In this document: one piece after another, positions 20,500 through 31,292 of the stretch
Layout: every line of letters begins with the position of its first letter
Numbering within the stretch: position 1 is the stretch's first letter
Source: Euphorbia lathyris
Taxonomy: Eukaryota > Streptophyta > Magnoliopsida > Malpighiales > Euphorbiaceae
NCBI RefSeq assembly: GCF_963576675.1
Contig: NC_088914.1
Location: 84,690,441 to 84,754,440 of the forward strand
Direction: 5' to 3'
DNA: 64,000 bases
Translations under genes and position numbers: made by a program
The notes under the pieces: model-generated
Seen by the model: only the letters and a program-made list of their open reading frames with translations
Told to the model about the DNA's origin: nothing
Databases searched by the model: none

Positions 20500-21420
20500 T
20501 TGAAAATTAGACTGAATGACCTTCTTTTGCATTAGGTAAATCCATTAAAACTCATCTTTAATAAATTTTCTATAATTGTTATGGATCTAAATAATATTAA
20601 TGTAGAAATGAAAATTTCTCTATTACCTTGTGATGCTTGTTGCTACATTCATATGAGTCTTTTTAGGAAGACTTTATTGTATTGTAGGGAAGATATTACT
20701 ATTGAAGAAGTTAAAATCACTTTGTCACAATGTGAAACTATAGATCCACAGTTGATAAAAAAATATGGGTAATTACACCCATGGCCACTGAACTTTACCC
20801 ATTTTCACATTATGGCTACTGAACTTCATTTCTTTCCGGTATGGCCACTCAACTTTACACTTTTTAACACCGGTGGCCACTCAATTTTAACTAACTTCTC
20901 AAAATGACCGTTAACAGTCGTTAACGACCTCAAAATGAAAATATTCAAGAATTAAAGTTGTTCAGAACGTCATTTACTATAAAACCACATTTTTTATTTT
21001 CGAAAATCACATTTTTGGAGTTTTCTCTCTCTAAAAATTCACTTTCTCTCTCCTAACCAAACAACACTCAAATGACCTCAAAACGAAAATTTTCAAGAAT
21101 TAAAGTTCCTTAGAATATCATTAACGTTTTAGATTTTTTATTTTTAGCCGTCAACGGTCGTTTTCAGGCGTTAAGTAGCCACCGGTGTTAAAAAGTGTAA
21201 AGTTGAGTGGCCATACCGGGAAGAAATAAAGTTCAGTAGCCATAATGTAAAAATGGGTAAAGTTCAGTGGCCATGGGTGTAATTTACCCAAAAAATATTG
21301 AGTATGTGGATGTGGGTCTTGTAGTTCATGCAATAAATTATGAAAAGGGTTCAACTAGTAAAAATAAAAGTGTAGATCTAAATCTCTCACAAAAAAAAAA
21401 AAACCTAAGTCTCATATAAG
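20500..21420 (+). pseudogene. Copia gag relic split by a MITE
   Basis: The frame upstream of the MITE reads VMDLNNINVEMK, then TLLYCREDITIEEVK and DPQLIKKY. After the MITE it resumes as EYVDVGLVVH and NYEKGSTSKNKS. These match the Copia gag features MDLxNI, TLLYGxexlTLEeV and gLVVrGRsnEKGkSKS. The MITE interrupts between the two parts and duplicates the codons at the junction. No zinc knuckle, protease or pol remains. It is inactive. Confidence 0.65.
20767..21289. mobile_element. Mutator-like MITE with 9-bp target duplication
   Basis: The inverted ends begin GGGTAATTACACCCATGGCC on the left and GGGTAAATTACACCCATGGC on the other strand at the right. They stay complementary for over 100 bp ('actgaactttaccc', 'ggtatggccactcaacttta'). 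The exact 9-bp repeat AAAAAATAT flanks it at 20758-20766 and 21290-21298. The 523-bp element is non-coding and interrupts the Copia gag relic. Confidence 0.9.
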
Positions 21421-21774
21421 AGGTGTTTGCTTTGCGAGAATGAATCAAATGAATGAAAAAGATTGACATTTTTTAAATAATGCACTGGCTGTTATTGATG
21501 GGACGTAATCATTCCATTTCAATTTTAATTTCAAGTTTTCAAGTATTTCCTTCAATTTCAATTCAGTATGGTTTCCTTCGATTAATCTTAATTCCATAGA
21601 TTTAATTGCAAACTTTTAAACTGTTTTCGGCTTTTAAGCCTTTTACAATCTTTGCTTAGAAATCAAATTTCAGATTTCAGATTTCATAATTTAATAATTT
21701 TCTATAAAATTACTGGCACGCTCGCAATCCAATTTAAAAAAAAAAATGCAAAACTGTATAAATTAATTGGTTAT
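21421..21774. other. AT-rich intergenic DNA
   Basis: No gene and no clear element. It precedes the duplicated methyltransferase promoter on the side where a coding region would be expected, but shows no methyltransferase similarity that I can see. Confidence 0.45.
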
Positions 21775-21990
21775 ATATATATGTATCTATCATTGATCCA
21801 CACCTCTTACAAAACTTGATTTATATTAACATAAGTAACTTCAAAGTCTATCATTTATCACATATCAAATGTGGGATAAATAGAAAATCATTTTTATGTA
21901 ATGGGTTGTTCAATTATTTCAGGGTGTGGAACCCCCAATGTCTTAATATCAATATATAGTATCTTTAAAGATCTTGTTATTAATAATAGG
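21775..21990 (-). promoter_or_regulatory. Orphan copy of the OMT2 promoter
   Basis: The block repeats, in order, the promoter of the minus-strand methyltransferase: 'tatctatc', 'gatttatatt' (TATA-like), 'tgtgggataaata', 'tttttatgtaatg', 'ttgttcaat', 'cagggtgtggaaccc' and 'tatctttaaagatcttgtt'. The parent has an extra ~45 bases between two 'gataaata' strings. No methyltransferase exon follows on the expected side. I read it as the remains of a third gene copy or a partial duplication. Confidence 0.65.
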
Positions 21991-22761
21991 TTTATGCAAA
22001 GGGTCAAATACATGACTATCATAATAATTCAATACAAAATTACAACTAAGTCATATATTAGCAAACTTAATTCTTAATATGACATTATTCTTTATATATT
22101 ATGATTTTACACCATAATTTAAAAAATCTAGACTACGATTCATAAATCATAAACCCTATAAAATATATTCTAAACTTCTTATTTATAAATTATAATCCTT
22201 AAAATATATTAAAAGTATTGATTTTACTAGTTTGACATAATCCAAAATTATGACTTGACATACTTGTAAATAGTTTTTAAAAGATGAATTTCTGTGTAAT
22301 TTTCCCTTTGCATAATCATGACTAGGAACTAGTAAAATAATAAATTATTAATTCCTTAAAATAGACAAAATTCGAAGAAATGAAATCTTTTTTACATATG
22401 TTTTCTCTTTATGTTACCTAAGATATGATGTTTCAGTAGTACTATAAGAGCATTGAATGCTAGTTCTATGATTTCCCATCTCTATCTCTATTTCTCTGAA
22501 CTTTTTTTCAACCCATTACTCTATTTTTTTTTTATCCCAAAAATAACAGTGTTAGCTTTATTTTATTTCACCTACTATGTGTATTAATAATATAATAATA
22601 TCTACCTCAAAACAGAAAAAAAAAACATTTATATATATATATAAAAAAAAACAATCAAACAACCATTAAAATTAAAATAAGTATTCTCTAAATTTAAAGA
22701 GTAATAAATAGTGCATCTCTATATTTATCCAAATATAGAGATTTACTATTCAAGTCTCTAA
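21991..22761. other. AT-rich intergenic DNA, no gene
   Basis: No coding region or clear element. Several homopolymer runs and a short (TA)n at about 22630-22642 occur. Confidence 0.5.
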
Positions 22762-22770
22762 TTTTAGAAA

Positions 22771-23268
22771 GGATTAATTACAAGCTGTGGATATATGGAT
22801 TTGCCTATTGATACTTGTAGTTTTTTCTTGTTACAAACGTAACCCTATAGTTATACGGATTTGCAGATTGGTACTTTACCAAATTTAGCCGATAAAGACC
22901 TGAAAATGAAAATTTTCAAAAATTAAAGTTGATGAAAATTTTCAAGAATTAAAGTTGTTTACTATCATATTTATTATGGTGCCATATTTTTTTTTCAAAA
23001 GCATCATTTTTTGAGTTTTATCTCTCTAAACATTAACTTTCTCTCTCATAAAAAAACAAAACCTAAATAACCTAAAACCTAAAAAGTTAAAGAATTAAAG
23101 TTACTTAAAATATCATTTAACTTTTGAAAATTTTAATTTCGGGATCGTTATCTGTTAAATTCTGACAAAATGAATCCAAATGTAAAATTTTGCATTTGGT
23201 CTAAAAAATAATATAGGTACCAATCTGCAAATCTATGAAACCACATGGTACCTATATGGAATTAATTC
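22771..23268. mobile_element. Mutator-like MITE with 9-bp target duplication
   Basis: The left end is GGATTAATTACAAGC with 'tatatggatttgc' inside. The right end, on the other strand, is GAATTAATTCCATATAGG with 'catagatttgcagattggtac'. The exact 9-bp repeat TTTTAGAAA flanks it at 22762-22770 and 23269-23277. The interior ('gacctgaaaatgaaaatttt', 'tttctctct') resembles those of the MITEs near 20767 and 59685 though the ends differ. Confidence 0.85.
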
Positions 23269-23509
23269 TTTTAGAAATCACACATTGGAAACATTGGAAA
23301 CCATATTGTTTTAAAAATAGAGAGTCGGGTGTGTTTTTTTAGAAGTTTTTGGATTTCACTATCAATGATATATAATTATAAAATGAAAATCGTTTATAGA
23401 TATGAAAAGAAAAAAAATTGAAAAAAACTATTCTAATATGGAAAGAACAAATCTTATGAGCAGTGCATTTTTAGTAATAATTCCAAAATATTTATGAAGG
23501 GCTCCACAA

Positions 23510-24060
23510 GGCTGTATTAATTTTTTTTATTTTTTTCATGAGAATGCTACCATTTCATTTCATTAAGTAATAATAAGATTGATAATACAACATAAAAATA
23601 ATAAGGAATAAAACCTCACATATCTACAGGTAAAGCCTATTACATGATCCACGAAGGTAAGAAGAAGACTACAAAAAGCAAAAAAAGCCATGAAAGGTAT
23701 AGCTAAAATAAAAGACCGTTGAAACATATATTTATCGTAACCCCAGATTCGCAGCGGAGCAACCGTAGTCTAATCTTTATCCTTTGAACCATTCTGAAAC
23801 ATCGGATCTAAGTCCCTTCTTTTACAACCACGTAGGTCCAGTGATCTACGGATAAGATCTACCTTTTCCGCGCTTGCTACAACAGAAAAGGTTATAAAAA
23901 CGAAGATTTTAACAAACAGATGCATAACAAACGGATCCAGAGATCGGATAAAATATGTCAGATCCGACCAAAATAAAATGATACAAACGGAAAACGAAAG
24001 GAAAAACAACTAGCACGAAAAATAAAGAACAGGGGAGGAGGAAAAAGGAAAATCTTTGTT
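23510..24060 (-). mobile_element. Probable LINE 3' end, antisense
   Basis: On the minus strand the segment ends 'aatggtagcattctcatg' followed by an A-rich tail (T run at 23520-23538 on the plus strand), the usual finish of plant L1 elements. The body is somewhat GC-richer ('ggatccagagatcgg', 'gatctacggataagatc') than its surroundings. No reverse transcriptase domain is readable. Confidence 0.4.
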
Positions 24061-24421
24061 TTATTTGTCAATGAAGTCACCAAGACCTTTAAACATTTAG
24101 GATTGAAAAGTATTGAAACTTTTTAAAAGTACAAACATATTGAATAGTGGAATACAATAATGCAAAACTTCACATATAGGATAATATCATAATATTCTAA
24201 TCCTAATTTCATTTCTTATGGTCCTAAATAATTCCAACAATAAATTTTGAACAATTTTTTCACAAATTTCTGTATATAGATATTTTGTGGAGTTGCAATG
24301 TGTAGAATTTTTTGTAAGGAAAATATTTAGAAGAGAAGTAACTTTAGTTCATGGTGAATGTGTAGAAGGACTCACTCTACTCTAGATTAGGTAATGTTAA
24401 ATAAATAAACAAATAATATAC

Positions 24422-25403
24422 GTAAATTACACTCATGCCTTTTAACTTCGTTTTTATTTTCACTATCGGTGCTAAACTTTAGGACGTCAAAATGGAAAAC
24501 CATAATAATATAAGTTACTTATAATCATATTTCACATAGATCATAGTTTTCGAATTTCTAAATCATCATTTTTTTTTTTTTTTTTTGAGATTTCTCTCTT
24601 ATAAACAAACAACTTTTAAATACCCTTAAAATCTGAAAGTTTAAAATTACAGTAAAACCTCGATAAATGCATATCCTTGGGACCGGAAAAAAATATTCAT
24701 TAAACGAGATTATTTATTTATCGATAAATGAATAAATTATTCATTTATCGATAAATCAATATTTATTATTTTAAAGATAATTTTTCATTGTAAAATGCAT
24801 ACATTGTATCGTCAATAATGAACAATGATGATGATGACGAACAATGATGATAGAAATGATCCAGAGCCAGATGATAACTGCATTGTCGCAAATGTATCAT
24901 CAAAAGAGGCATTTCAAGCAATGGTCACCTTAAACAACTACTTGCTACAACATGAGCAAAATATACAATAAGTTGTGTTTGCACTACAAAAAGTTAAGGA
25001 TGATGTTCATTTTGGTTTAGGTGGAAAAAAAAACAATCAACTATAGATGCATTTTTTTTAGAAGAAATGACTTCTAGTTGATTGGGTCCTTAAGGATTTA
25101 AATATATTTATTACTTAATGCATTTAGCGAGGTTATTACTTTAGTCCATTGGCCCAAATCGGGACCGAAAGAATTTATTATATAAACGAGGTTATTACTT
25201 TATCGAACATTCATTTATCGAGGTTTAATTGTACAGTTGCTTAAAATATAAACTTTATCAACTTTATAATAGAGAGTTACATGTTATTCAAGTGGTTATA
25301 TTGATCAACGATAAAATGGTTCATAATGTTACTAAAATGCAAAGTTTGTAAGTAATAATATCCGAATAAAGAAAAATTTAAGAGGCAATGGTGTAATATT
25401 ACC
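24422..25403. mobile_element. MITE split by a pogo-like element
   Basis: The left end GTAAATTACACTCATGCC matches the right end read on the other strand, GTAATATTACACCATTGCC, and 'tcttaa' continues on both sides. The interior left of the pogo insert shares 'tttctctcttataaacaaac' and 'tcatcattttttt' with the other Mutator-like MITEs. A target duplication is not evident. The pogo-like element at 24650-25231 lies within it. Confidence 0.55.
24650..25231 (+). mobile_element. Pogo-like (Tc1/mariner) element with transposase relic
   Basis: The terminal repeats are CAGTAAAACCTCGATAAATG and, on the other strand, CAATTAAACCTCGATAAATG, each next to a TA dinucleotide, as in plant Emigrant/Lemi pogo elements. 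At about 24857-25030 a frame reads KEAFQAMVTLNNYLLQHEQN, then a stop, then ALQKVKDDVHFGL. This resembles the tail of pogo/CENP-B-type transposase. The DNA-binding and catalytic parts are absent. At 582 bp it is an internally deleted, inactive copy. Confidence 0.82.
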
Positions 25404-25800
25404 TGCTATAATAATCATATGCACTAATCATTTATTTTGTATGCTTATGCTTCTAATGTAACTAACAGAATGAAAGATATAATAAGTGAATATACAGGTA
25501 ATTATATACGTGATGTACAACTTTTATTATGTTTCACATTTTGATATATAATCTTTATTTTTCCATACAAAACTCTACAACCTTATGGTGACTTCCCATT
25601 AAAATGTGTAATATGTAAAAATGAAGAGAACATTTTTACATACTGTACACTTTAGTGGGAGGTAAACGTAACGTTGTTTAATTTTGTGTGCATAAATTAA
25701 GGTTATATACAAAAGTGTGAAATATGGTAAATGTTGTACACCACGTATGTAATTTACCTATGAATATGCCGAAGATTCCAACTAGGTTGTCATCTCATCA
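25404..25800. other. AT-rich intergenic DNA
   Basis: No gene recognised. The string 'ttttacatactgtacac' and nearby 'gtgtaatatgtaaaaatg' are partly complementary, suggesting an old small repeat. Confidence 0.35.
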
Positions 25801-26453
25801 CGGTTGCCGAACAAAAAGGCCCAAATAATATTCAAGAAGTAAATGGGAAGCTACAAAAACAAAAATTTCTAAATTCCGCAAAAAATCTTCACTAATAAAA
25901 CTATTACAGAGAATCGGAAGTGAACTCCACGAGCACATTTCTAAAGAGGAGAATCCAAACTTAGCAAGGGAACTTACAACGTTATTGTCTTCACTCTAAA
26001 TATGGAAAACAGCAAAATGCATGAACCTTAATGTATTCAGACAATAAAGTGATATTGCTAGAGCAAGCCACGAAGTTCATGGAGAAATATGATTTAGTGG
26101 AAAATCGGTGAATTCTACTAAGCTCCACATTTTTTTTTCTGATTTGGATCATATTTTGTATGGAAACTGGTCCGAGAGATAAATTCACTGCTTCCTTTGT
26201 GTTTTTACGCATTTTTAAGCTTTCCTTTTATCTTTCGAATTCTGTCGCCAATTATGATTTTTGTCTTTGGGACTTCTTCTACATATATAAAGGCTTGTTC
26301 TCCATGTATTGAAGTAGATTATTATTAATGAAATTGTTATTTTCAAATTACCAATGTTCTTGAGGATTTTGAAAGTTTCTAATTGGGTATCTGTGCGTCG
26401 AATTAACTATTAGTTGCGTATTTGGTTAATTCGTTGGGTCAGTTGGTAGTAGA
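25801..26453 (+). repeat. Probable 5' LTR of a degenerate Gypsy element
   Basis: Sequence upstream of the gag relic ends in 'ttgggtcagttggtagtagagcc', a primer-binding-site-like region followed by a short leader and a gag-like start near 26475. 'ctacatatataaagg' at about 26279 is a TATA-like string placed as in an LTR. The left boundary is not resolved. Confidence 0.45.
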
Positions 26454-26474
26454 GCCTAATCAACATATTCACCA

Positions 26475-27290
26475 TGTCACCACGAAGAGAGTGACGTGTG
26501 GATGATGTCCATGTCCATGAGGAGCTACAACTGAGCAACGATTTTAACAAATGATAAGTCAACGGATCGACACTATCATAGAGCAAGTAACGTAAAGGAT
26601 GTGTGATTTGTTAGCAAATCATGCATAAAGAAATGATAGACAGAGAATAAACCCTAATAAAAGAAGATCAAATGAACCCCTTTCATTGGAGAGTTCGGTC
26701 TTGATGACTAATTCACAAAGGAATTTGATGAGGAACCAAGGAGACATCATCAACCATATATTGTGGGGGAACAAAGGCAATGGGAGGCTAGAAAGAGGAC
26801 GAAGATTCCTAAGTTTCGTTGTTCTCTCCAATTCATTGACTAGTGGCCATGGTGGATAATTATTTTCATTTAAAGGCGTCCTTAAGAATAAGAAATGTAC
26901 CCTTGCTTACTAGAAGGTTCCAAAATAGAGTGATGGCATAGTGGCAGTAGCTTCAGCAGACTAGGGGTTGGTTGGGGAAAGCAAAGATTACGAATTGGGA
27001 GAAGATGAAAAAAAAAAGACAAGGGAGACATTTCTGCCATTCAATAACTCATGTACCAAAGATTGAATAATTTATGTCAATGAGGTCATTCAGCTTATGA
27101 ATATACAACTGAATTCTATCAATGGATTACTCAGAATGATGTATATGAAATAGAAGATTAGTTGGTGGCCAGATATATCAAGGATTTAGGGGAGCAGATT
27201 AAGAAGACTATTAACATGTTTGACCCGATATCTGTTTCGGTGGCGCATCATCGAGCTGTGAAGGTTGAGAATTTCACACGTTCAAACATT
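26475..27290 (+). pseudogene. Degenerate Ty3/Gypsy gag
   Basis: It begins ATGTCACCACGAAGAG (MSPRRE). Read across frameshifts and stops it shows the chromovirus-type gag signatures RFQNRVMA-WQ, TNWEKMKKK, TFLPFNN, AYEYTTEFYQ, LVARYIKDLG and TINMFDPISVSVAHHRAVKV. This is the Retrotrans_gag region ending in the (I/V)NMFDPxSVSxAHxRA motif. Multiple stops (for example about 26489 and 26850) make it inactive. No protease or pol follows. Upstream DNA looks like its LTR. Confidence 0.75.
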
Positions 27291-27365
27291 TTAATTAACA
27301 TTTCAGCTCATAATATAAACCAAATGTTACATGGTAAATTAGGTTTCTTCAGCTCATATCTTTAG

Positions 27366-28890
27366 CTCGATGGTTCAGGGTATATGTCTCCCATCCCTCT
27401 CTTTGGCTAAATCCATGAAAGCTTTCTCTGTGCGAATCTATGTTTCTCAACATAGAAATGGTAAGTTCTATTTGTTATCTTCCTCGATGTATTAGGGTTT
27501 TGTTGCTACTTAATCTAGCTTTTCCTAATCGAACTTGTAATAATCATAAGATTTACTCTTGCGGTAGTAGCTGCTGAAATAAATGTATTAATTATCTGAC
27601 TTACCAATGAAAATGTTGTGTCGTTCTCTTAGATACATGTAATAATCATCGGATTTACTAATGAAAAGGATGAGCCAATATTATAGGTACGAACTGATTT
27701 TGCATTTTCAATTCATGTTATATGTGGGCCTTTCTCTTAGATACACTCGAAATTCCTTGATGTTAGCAATATACTTCGTGAAGCAATTGTGGGTGATGCT
27801 AAAAAAAGGTAGATCTTGCTCTTTTTGTTAGTAAATATTATTAACATTAGGGATTATGAACTAACTAAGTATGAATTTGCAGGGATATTAACATAGATGT
27901 TGTTGGTCCCAGGTAAACTCATCTTGTGAAGGCATTTACTTCTTTACATCTCCTGCATTTTATATCTTTGATTTTCTGGTTTGAATTGAATATGTATGAA
28001 CTGATTAAGGTTGCTCTGATTTGACCTGCTTTATATAAGGTGATTTGTTCATTTTTGTTTGAGTTATACAACACTAATATTGATCATTTGTGTATTGTAG
28101 AATTAATAGCTTCATATAGCTGATATATCATGCATGTAGATAATGCTTTAAGAGGTTTCTATTGAATATGTATGAACTGATTAACATGCTTTGGTTTGAC
28201 TTGAATATGTATGAACTGAATAACATGCTCTTGTATGAGGCATGTGCATGTGCATGTGGACTGTTATGTTATGACATAAATAGGTATGAACTGATTACGC
28301 TTGCTATGATTTGGCTTGCACTACATATCAGACAAATAAGTCGGGTATGAATAGGTAAGAATTGATTAGCATTTATGCACAAGTTATACAAACAATTTGA
28401 ACTGATTAAGGATGTTGTATGTTTGACTGATTAGGTATTAAAGGCATGAACTCATTATATTTCAAAATCAATGTTTTGTTATGACTTGAATATGTATGAG
28501 CTCATTAGCATGCTTTGGTTTGACTAGAATATGTATCAACTGAATAGCATGCTCTTAAATGAGGCATGTACATGCAGACTATTATGTTATGCCTTGAATA
28601 GGTAAGAACTGATTAGCATGTATTCACAAGTTAGACAAACAATTTAAACTGAATATGTACGAACTGATTAGCATGCCCTGGTTTGACTTGCATTAGATGA
28701 GTACTTGAATTCATGAAGTATATAAATTTTTATTTCAAAATAAGAATGAGTTGTTCATTACAAAATATGACATATATGCACAAGTTAGACAAACAAGTTA
28801 GGCATGAATAGGTATGATCTGGTTTCATTTGCATTAGATGTCTATTTTGTATTTCAAATTAGAAATAAGTTGTTCATTGCAGAATACGAC
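27366..28890 (+). other. Unrecognised gene-like DNA with repeated intron-like motif
   Basis: Short exon-like pieces flanked by good splice signals occur. One reads KFLDVSNILREAIVGDAKK (about 27752-27808) followed by |gtagat; the next reads DINIDVVGPR (about 27884-27912) between 'ttgcag' and 'gtaaac'. I do not recognise the protein. From about 27980 to 28830 the phrase 'gaatatgtatgaactgattagcatgc' or close variants recurs at least nine times, with 'ttggtttgactt' between copies. It could be an eroded host gene or a fragment captured by a transposon. Confidence 0.35.
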
Positions 28891-28897
28891 ATATCAC

Positions 28898-29373
28898 TGC
28901 GCCAAAACCCCCTTCAGACGATGGTTAAAAACCGTCATCTCGGGAGATATAAATCTGTCACAGGGCTCGCTGTCGTCTGTTGCACCTTCAGACGACAGTT
29001 AGGTTCTATCATTTGAAGATACTATACATGACATCAGCCTAGTTGCGTACTGTCATATGAATATTGTTACGATGCATCTTTTTATTTATTAACGTCACCT
29101 TTAATGTCATCACATGACATACTAATAATTAAAAATGTCAAGTAGCTATATGGGAAATTGGCATATTGGTATTCGCGGTGACAGTTTTTATAATAATTTC
29201 TGTCGTAGTAACTCGTATCAGATGGCATAGGTCTTAATCAATCATGTCAATAGATTTATTTTAGATGACAGATTCTTTTATTTTAATGTCTTTTTATTGT
29301 TGTTTAGATGATATTTTTTTAACCGTAAATGTCACTCTTTGCCTTCTTCTTCGAATGAATCTGGTAATGAACA
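28898..29373 (+). mobile_element. CACTA-like element end (CACTG type)
   Basis: It starts CACTGCGCCAAAACCC. Subterminal repeats 'cttcagacgatgg', 'cttcagacgacag' and 'gtcgtctg' follow in both orientations, a layout seen at ends of CACTG-type CACTA elements. No transposase is present and the Gypsy LTR at 29379 begins just after, so the element is truncated or ends here. Confidence 0.5.
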
Positions 29374-29378
29374 ATAAT

Positions 29379-31024
29379 TGATAGGGGCATTTTGTCCCTA
29401 TCTTTTAGCGTGATTTACGGTTTAATTTCGAGCTTAATAGATAAGTTTAATTACAAAAATAGTATGTTTTCAAATAAATTACGAAATAAAAATCAATTTT
29501 ACATTTCTAGTTGATTTCTGTAGTTTTTGATTAATCTTAGAAAAATAAACGTCAAGCTAACTCGGTTCTCGAAGATCGTATTTTTCAGGTACAAAGAAGA
29601 AACCAATCAAGCACCAATTCACGGTTACGCGGGGCGTAGAACAATGCCCCTCAACACACGGCAGTCAACTGAGCATTCCCACATGGTCAACACTAACTAC
29701 GCGGGGCATAAATCATACTACGCGGAGCGTCTCCTGTGTGAATTGAAGGCAAAAGTTCCAGGAACTCACTTATGCGGCGCGTAACCCATACCACACGGAG
29801 CATACAAGGCATATTTCGAGCAAATAAGTTCCAAGAGCTCAACTACGCGGAGCGTATCCCAGTTTACGTGGGGCGTGGTTGAGTCAACAAATCTAAATCT
29901 AGTCCACGCGGAAGAAATTATCAACGGGATGGGTTGATTTTGCAGATACGCAGAGCATACCACCTTCTACGCGGGGCGTACCTTGTGAAACCGGCAAAAA
30001 TAGTGTGAATTCTTGTTTGTGACTTATGTAATTACGATTCTAACCCCGAGCTTGATGTGTATAAATAAGAGTGATTAGCACTCATTTCCTCATTCAGAAT
30101 TTTATATAGCTAAACTCTGCCACTTTGAGAGCTTGTTCACTTATTCCATCACTCCGTCGAAGTTCCGTTCCATCCTCCTTCACCAAGCTCGAGAATTTCC
30201 ACCTCCAAGACCTAAGAGACGGCCTTGAGTCCGGTTAGTTAGTTCCAAGGGCCGATTCTTCCCTTTCTACTTACTAATTAGCTTGCACTCTTCCTATGTA
30301 CTAGGCTTGATTGTATTCGTATTTTTCCATTCCACATTTGTAATATATGATTTGCAATTCCCGTTTCTCTACACGTGTTGATGTTTACTACTTGTTTTGA
30401 TATTTGTAATTGATTATTGTGTAGGGGGAGTTCGATACCCGGTGCCCTTTGTACGGGTCATCTTTAGGGAACCATATAGGCGTTGCCCTACCGGGAGTAA
30501 CATTCCGGAAACCGTAGGAATTGACAAGCTACGGAACTTACGGGCCCTAGTTTCTGATCCCCCGCATTAGACACGCCTTGACTAGGAACCACGTAGTCTA
30601 AGTACTTCATGGGGTCGATCGAACTACACATAGTCGTCTTTGCAAGAGTAAACCACCAATCGTATAGGTTCAGAGTCTTTGCCTACCATATTTATATCTT
30701 ATCATAACTCGTAGAGTTTTGGTCATATAAGTCTGTCTCATCATAGTTTAGGAGTAGTTTGTAGTTGTCACCCAAACCAACCTAAAGTATTCACCACCTA
30801 GATAACGAATAGAACCGAGTAGTTTAATACTTGTAGATATAAATCCCGTGGATTCGATACCCGGTCTTAACCGGATTATTACTTGATACGACGGGGTACA
30901 CTTGCCCCTACGTAGTAGCGTCTAGTAGAGTTTGAAAGCACATAGAAAGATCACATCCATAACCATAGCACTTAGCACACTCATATCACATATTATTATC
31001 ACTCTACCTAGGCGCCACGCATCA
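29379..31024 (+). repeat. 5' LTR of an Athila/Tat-like Gypsy element
   Basis: The 1646-bp LTR starts TGATAGGGGC and ends GCATCA (TG...CA). A hairpin, GATAGGG ... CCCTATC, opens it. At 29620-29990 there are about ten copies of a GC-rich dyad like TACGCGGGGCGTA. A TATA box TATAAATAA lies at about 30060-30068, so transcription should start near 30090. The primer-binding site follows directly. A truncated second copy lies at 42889-43539. Confidence 0.85.
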
Positions 31025-31029
31025 AGTTT

Positions 31030-31046
31030 TGGCGCCGTTGCCGGGG
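31030..31046 (+). promoter_or_regulatory. Primer-binding site, tRNA-Asp type
   Basis: TGGCGCCGTTGCCGGGG sits five bases after the LTR end. It is the primer-binding site known from Athila and Tat Gypsy elements (aspartate tRNA primer). Confidence 0.88.
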
Positions 31047-31169
31047 CTTTATATTCTCTTGCAATATTAGACTAAAACGTTTTATTGTTAGTCTATGCAT
31101 TCTTTTTGTATAAATATACTAACAAAATTCTTTCTTGTTTATATTTTTCTTTATTTTCTTTAATAGTTT

Positions 31170-31292
31170 ATGCACACCCGATCTCGGAGTGATACTCTCG
31201 TTCCTATTGATCTTGAAATTGAACGGACTCTTTGTAGGATTCGGAGAGAAAAGATGGCCAATGTCAACAATGAAACCAACCCACCGGTGAAC
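31170..31292 (+). pseudogene. Gypsy gag, first part, cut by Copia insertion
   Basis: ATG at 31170 opens MHTRSRSDTLVPIDLEIE, the MxTRS start usual for Athila/Tat gag, and runs for 41 codons to PPVN. The Copia element begins at 31293. The same frame resumes after the target duplication at 41791, so both pieces belong to one gag gene. Confidence 0.8.
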
